NCBI RefSeq assembly: GCF_020404845.1 | Contig: NZ_JAIOJZ010000024.1 | Coordinates: forward strand, 57,694 to 121,693 | Source: Streptomyces hyderabadensis | Lineage (GTDB): Bacteria > Actinomycetota > Actinomycetes > Streptomycetales > Streptomycetaceae | DNA: 64,000 nucleotides | Direction: 5' to 3' | In this document: positions 61,195-64,000 of the stretch, piece after piece | How positions within the stretch are numbered: position 1 is the first letter of the stretch | Layout of the letters: each line of letters begins with the position of its first letter | Position numbers and translations under genes: made by a program | Notes under the pieces: model-generated | The model's database searches: none | Told to the model about the DNA's origin: nothing | The model's input: only the letters and a program-made list of their open reading frames with translations

Positions 61195-62492
61195 CAGCGG
61201 GTCTCCCTCCCGTGCGGGCCACGGTCCGCGCCGCCCGGCATGTCCAGCAGGTCGTCGGCGGGGCAGCGGCCCCTGCGGACGTAGCGCTCCAGGTACCCGG
61301 CGACGGCGTCCGTCACCTCGGTGTCCGCGCCGAGCCGGGGCAGCGCGGCGAGCGCCGCGGTGAAGCAGGTGACGGCCGCCTCGCGCAGTTCGGGATCGGT
61401 CAGCGCGGCCCGGGCCGCGTCCTCGTACAGCGGGTTGTGCGGCGCGGGCCGCCCGAGCGTGCGCTCGGCCAGCGGCTTGACGGCCCGGTAGGCGGTCTCG
61501 GTGGCCTCGGGGTCGTCGAACAGCGCGGCGGTCACCGCCAGCGGCACGATCCAGCCGTCGTCCCCGGGCTGCGCGTCGATCATGCGCAGCTCCAGATGAC
61601 CACGCGGCCGTACCGGCGGGAAGAGCGTGGTGAGGTGGTAGTCCAGGTCCTCCCGGGTCGGCGGCCGAGGCACCAGCTCGCGGGTCCACTCCCGCAGGGT
61701 CAGGCCCTCCGGCACGTCCCAGGGGCCGCCGTCGCGGCGCACGCACATCACCGGGGCGTCCAGCACGTGCCGGGACCAGGCGCCGCGCGGGTCGCCGTCG
61801 AGCGGGGGACCGCCCGCCCGGCCGGCGCCGATCTGCGTCCACCGCAGTTGCCGGGTGGACCGCCAGCCGGTGGGCCGGCCGCCGGACAGCGGGGAGTTGG
61901 CGAACGCGGCCAGCAGCACGGCGCCCAAGTGGTGGGCCAGCCACCACCGGCGTACGTGACCCATCGGCCCCGGCTCCTCGTGCCCCGCGTCCACGCACAC
62001 CTGCACGGAGGCGGAGGCACACATCATGAAGCGGCCACCGGGGCCGGTGCGGTCGAGACAGGACTCCATGGCGTCGTAGCGCGGCTGCCGCAGGTAGCGG
62101 CGCGGCGCCTGCCAGGGGTCGTGGCCGAGGCCGACCAGGGCGAGGCCGTCCTCGCGCAGTACGGCGCGGACGGCGTCGAGGTCGGCGGAGACGGAGCGGA
62201 CGCACTCCATGAGCGAGGCGGCGGGGAGCGAACTCAGCTCCAGCTGGCCGCCGGGCTCGACGGTCAGCGCCGACCTCAGGGGCACGGCCCGCAGCGCGGT
62301 GTACACCGCCCGGAGCCGTTCGGGTGACACGGGGAGCCGCGGCGCGCGCAGCTCGTGGACGAGCCATTCCACCTCGACGCCGAGGAGCCTGGGCGGACCG
62401 GTCTTGAAGCAGATGCCGTGGACCAGCGCCTCGACCTCGGCCTCACTGACGGCGGTACGCGGCCGGATACAGCCACCAACCGAATCGGACAT
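61194..62492 (-). CDS. egtA: Ergothioneine glutamate-cysteine ligase
   Basis: This 432-residue ligase of the GCS2 family makes gamma-glutamylcysteine for the next step. Features are LLGVEVEWLVHELRAPRL, VEPGGQLELSSLP, HDPWQAPRRYLRQPRYDAME and ASASVQVCVDAGH, the last typical of actinobacterial GCS2. ATG at 62492 has GGAGGA upstream; a longer frame to 62939 is not supported. It is the first gene of the leftward egtABCD operon and is expected to have its promoter in 62500-62800. Confidence 0.92.
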   Translation of the reverse strand: MSDSVGGCIRPRTAVSEAEVEALVHGICFKTGPPRLLGVEVEWLVHELRAPRLPVSPERLRAVYTALRAVPLRSALTVEPGGQLELSSLPAASLMECVRSVSADLDAVRAVLREDGLALVGLGHDPWQAPRRYLRQPRYDAMESCLDRTGPGGRFMMCASASVQVCVDAGHEEPGPMGHVRRWWLAHHLGAVLLAAFANSPLSGGRPTGWRSTRQLRWTQIGAGRAGGPPLDGDPRGAWSRHVLDAPVMCVRRDGGPWDVPEGLTLREWTRELVPRPPTREDLDYHLTTLFPPVRPRGHLELRMIDAQPGDDGWIVPLAVTAALFDDPEATETAYRAVKPLAERTLGRPAPHNPLYEDAARAALTDPELREAAVTCFTAALAALPRLGADTEVTDAVAGYLERYVRRGRCPADDLLDMPGGADRGPHGRETR

Positions 62493-62869
62493 GTCGGGAT
62501 CCTCCTGAGATTCCACCATGTCGCCGGCCCTTCTGTGGTGGGCCGGGCCGGCACACTCGTCCCACCCAAGACCCTCGTGCCGCTCCGCACAAGGATGCAT
62601 TTCGGGACGTTCCCGCTCGGTAATCTCCGCGATCCGCCTGTTTGCAGGGGCTTTCCGCATCGTTCGCCGGTCGGGAAACTCCGTTGCACCGCATCCCAGC
62701 ATCACCCAGGATTCCCGCATGAGCACGACGGGGAGAGCGCACCGCGCGCGGTCACGGCGTCCACGGGGGTGACGCCGTGAGCGCGCGCCTGCGGGGCATC
62801 GCACAGCCCGGGCGCCGCCGTCCGGGCGGCCTTCGAGCGCGCCTTCCCGGAGGGCGCCGGGCGCCCCGG
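62493..62869. other. 377-base intergenic region upstream of egtA
   Basis: This holds the egtA promoter and the 3' flank of the PemK-like gene. The part at 62580-62720 is less GC-rich. Read leftward it has GGGAAC (near 62600) and GGAATC (near 62712), which loosely recall ECF-type -35 elements, but I find no matching -10. GC-rich inverted repeats at 62800-62865 could terminate the PemK-like transcript. Confidence 0.4.
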
Positions 62870-63334
62870 TCAGCTCCAGCCGTAGCGCTCCCGCAGCCGC
62901 TGCCGCACCAGGCCGAAGCGCATCCGGTCCAGGGCGCACGCCTCGCGGCGCATCCCGGCGTCGTGCAGCCGCAGCACCCGGTCCACGTCGACCCAGGAGT
63001 CACGCCCCGAGCGGTCCCAGGGCCCGCTGCCGATCGGCACCCACTCCCGGTCGCCGTCATGCCGCTTGCTGGACAGCTGCACCGCGAGCACGGTCCCGGC
63101 CGCCTCCCGGGCCACCACGAGCACGGGCCGGTCCTTGCCCCGGCCGTCCGCCTCCTCGTAGGGCACCCAGGTCCAGACGATCTCGCCGGGATCGGGGTCG
63201 CCGTCGTGCGCGGGGGAGTACTCGGTCCGCACCCGGCCCACCTCCCGCGGGTCGGCCTCGGTGGTGGCGAAGGGGCCGTAACGGCCGGGGACTCCCTCGC
63301 CGTTGCTGTCGGTGTCGTGGGTGAAGGTGCTCAC
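62870..63334 (-). CDS. PemK/MazF-like growth inhibitor family protein
   Basis: This 154-residue protein starts at GTG 63334 (VSTFTHDTDSNG). The MazF-type barrel is seen in GEIVWTWVPYEEADGRGKDR, PVLVVAREAAGTVLAVQLSS and the C-terminal VDVDRVLRLHDAG. PemK/MazF proteins cut mRNA at short motifs. No antitoxin gene is next to it, on either side, and it carries an unusually long acidic N-terminus of about 55 residues. It may be an orphan or a domesticated member. There is no clear ribosome site. Confidence 0.78.
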   Translation of the reverse strand: MSTFTHDTDSNGEGVPGRYGPFATTEADPREVGRVRTEYSPAHDGDPDPGEIVWTWVPYEEADGRGKDRPVLVVAREAAGTVLAVQLSSKRHDGDREWVPIGSGPWDRSGRDSWVDVDRVLRLHDAGMRREACALDRMRFGLVRQRLRERYGWS

Positions 63335-63432
63335 GGCCGTACCGTACGGGACGGGGCCACGCGGACGCGCGGGGACCCGCGTCCGGTGGCAGGCTGGCCC
63401 CGGCACGACCGTACGAGTCAGAAGGCGACGTC

Positions 63433-64000
63433 ATGACCGACCAGCTCACCGTGAGCGTCCTGGGCACCGGCATCATGGGTGCCGCGATGGCCCGCAACAT
63501 CGCCCGCGCCGGACACACCGTGCGCGTCTGGAACCGCAGCCGGGACAAGGCCGAGCCGCTGGCCGCCGACGGCGCGCACGTCGCGGACAGCCCGGAGGAG
63601 GCGGTACGCGACGCCGACGTCGTCCTCACCATGCTGTACGACGGCCCGGCCGCCCTCGACGTCATGCGCCGGGCGGCGCCCGGTCTGCGTCCCGGCGCCG
63701 TGTGGGCGCAGTCCACCACCGCGGGCGTCGACGCGGTCGCCGACCTGGCCGCCTTCGCCGGCGAGCACCGCCTCGTCTTCTTCGACGCCCCCGTCCTCGG
63801 CACCAGGCAGCCCGCCGAGGCCGGTCAGCTGCTGGTGCTGGCGGCCGGTCCCGCCGAGGCGCGGGACACCGTCGCGCCCGTGTTCGACGCCGTGGGCTCG
63901 CGCACCGTGTGGACCGGGCAGGACGGCGCGGCCGGCAGCGCGACCCGGCTGAAGCTGGTGGCCAACAGCTGGGTCCTGGCCGCCACCAACGCGGTCGGCG
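63433..64000 (+). CDS. 3-hydroxyisobutyrate dehydrogenase-like NAD(P) oxidoreductase, 3' truncated
   Basis: The visible 189 residues start MTDQLTVSVLGTGIMGAAMA, with the Rossmann loop GTGIMG. The substrate-binding loop DAPVLGTRQPAEAGQLLVLA and the expected catalytic Lys in TRLKLVANSW match beta-hydroxyacid dehydrogenases (HIBADH/tartronate semialdehyde reductase). The window ends inside the C-terminal domain. ATG at 63433 has CAGAAGG upstream. The substrate is unknown. Confidence 0.9.
   Translation, partial: MTDQLTVSVLGTGIMGAAMARNIARAGHTVRVWNRSRDKAEPLAADGAHVADSPEEAVRDADVVLTMLYDGPAALDVMRRAAPGLRPGAVWAQSTTAGVDAVADLAAFAGEHRLVFFDAPVLGTRQPAEAGQLLVLAAGPAEARDTVAPVFDAVGSRTVWTGQDGAAGSATRLKLVANSWVLAATNAVG

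Noticed and set aside
62600..62720. ECF sigma promoter of the SigR type for egtA
   Set aside because: The GGAAT-like -35 elements have no matching GTT -10 at the right distance, so I do not claim it.

Overview
The window is high-GC actinobacterial chromosome and almost certainly comes from a Streptomyces close to S. coelicolor. The reasons are strong G/C bias at third codon positions, long spurious antisense frames, frequent GTG starts, many overlapping stop/start codons, and typical families: SpoIIE-type PAS/GAF/PP2C phosphatase, DUF574 methyltransferase, an SCO0930-like lipoprotein, an RmdA-like GGDEF/EAL enzyme, an ornithine-lipid gene pair and a mycobacterial-type ergothioneine operon. 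From memory, the gene order resembles S. coelicolor SCO0910 to about SCO0960 in reverse. I saw no rRNA, tRNA, CRISPR array, transposase or phage gene. The window cuts a gene at each end.

Layout. 1-3.2 kb: end of a FhuF-like iron-sulfur protein, then glgA/glgM and glgC (glycogen or maltose-1-phosphate synthesis). 3.3-8.4 kb: two secreted glycosidases (GH2 with PA14, and GH92) behind a double palindromic operator, closed by a strong terminator. 8.5-13.3 kb: wax ester synthase/DGAT, an unusual zinc-ribbon SDR protein, a degenerate HD-domain protein, and a 57-aa peptide gene followed by a GNAT gene. 13.4-22.3 kb: a sugar-uptake and glycosidase locus (LacI, binding protein, two permeases, GH5-like enzyme, GH38 alpha-mannosidase). 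With the GH92 gene it suggests alpha-mannoside use.

22.3-33.7 kb: lipase maturation factor, SpoIIE-type phosphatase, Fpg/Nei glycosylase, an ECF sigma/anti-sigma set with an unknown gene between them, CapA, a divergent MarR/hydrolase pair, an amino-acid permease and a universal stress protein. 33.7-39.5 kb: a cell-surface region with a NodB deacetylase, a class F-like sortase, two related membrane-anchored Ig-like proteins, a DUF4239 membrane protein, a proline-rich anchored protein and an SCO0930-type lipoprotein.

39.7-42.7 kb: a DUF574 methyltransferase translationally coupled to an RmdA-type c-di-GMP enzyme. 43-49.4 kb: two LysR regulators around an NmrA-like gene, then a three-gene succinate dehydrogenase/fumarate reductase operon. 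49.5-56.5 kb: olsB/olsA-like ornithine-lipid genes, a PRC-barrel/DUF2382 stress protein, a short UvrA-like ATPase, an LLM flavin enzyme, a HAD phosphatase and dodecin. 56.6-64 kb: an orphan sugar-binding lipoprotein with a DasR-like site in its promoter, the egtABCD operon (coupled throughout, reading leftward), a PemK/MazF-like gene and the start of a 3-hydroxyisobutyrate-dehydrogenase-like gene.

All functions are inferred from the translated sequence and family knowledge; no database search was run.
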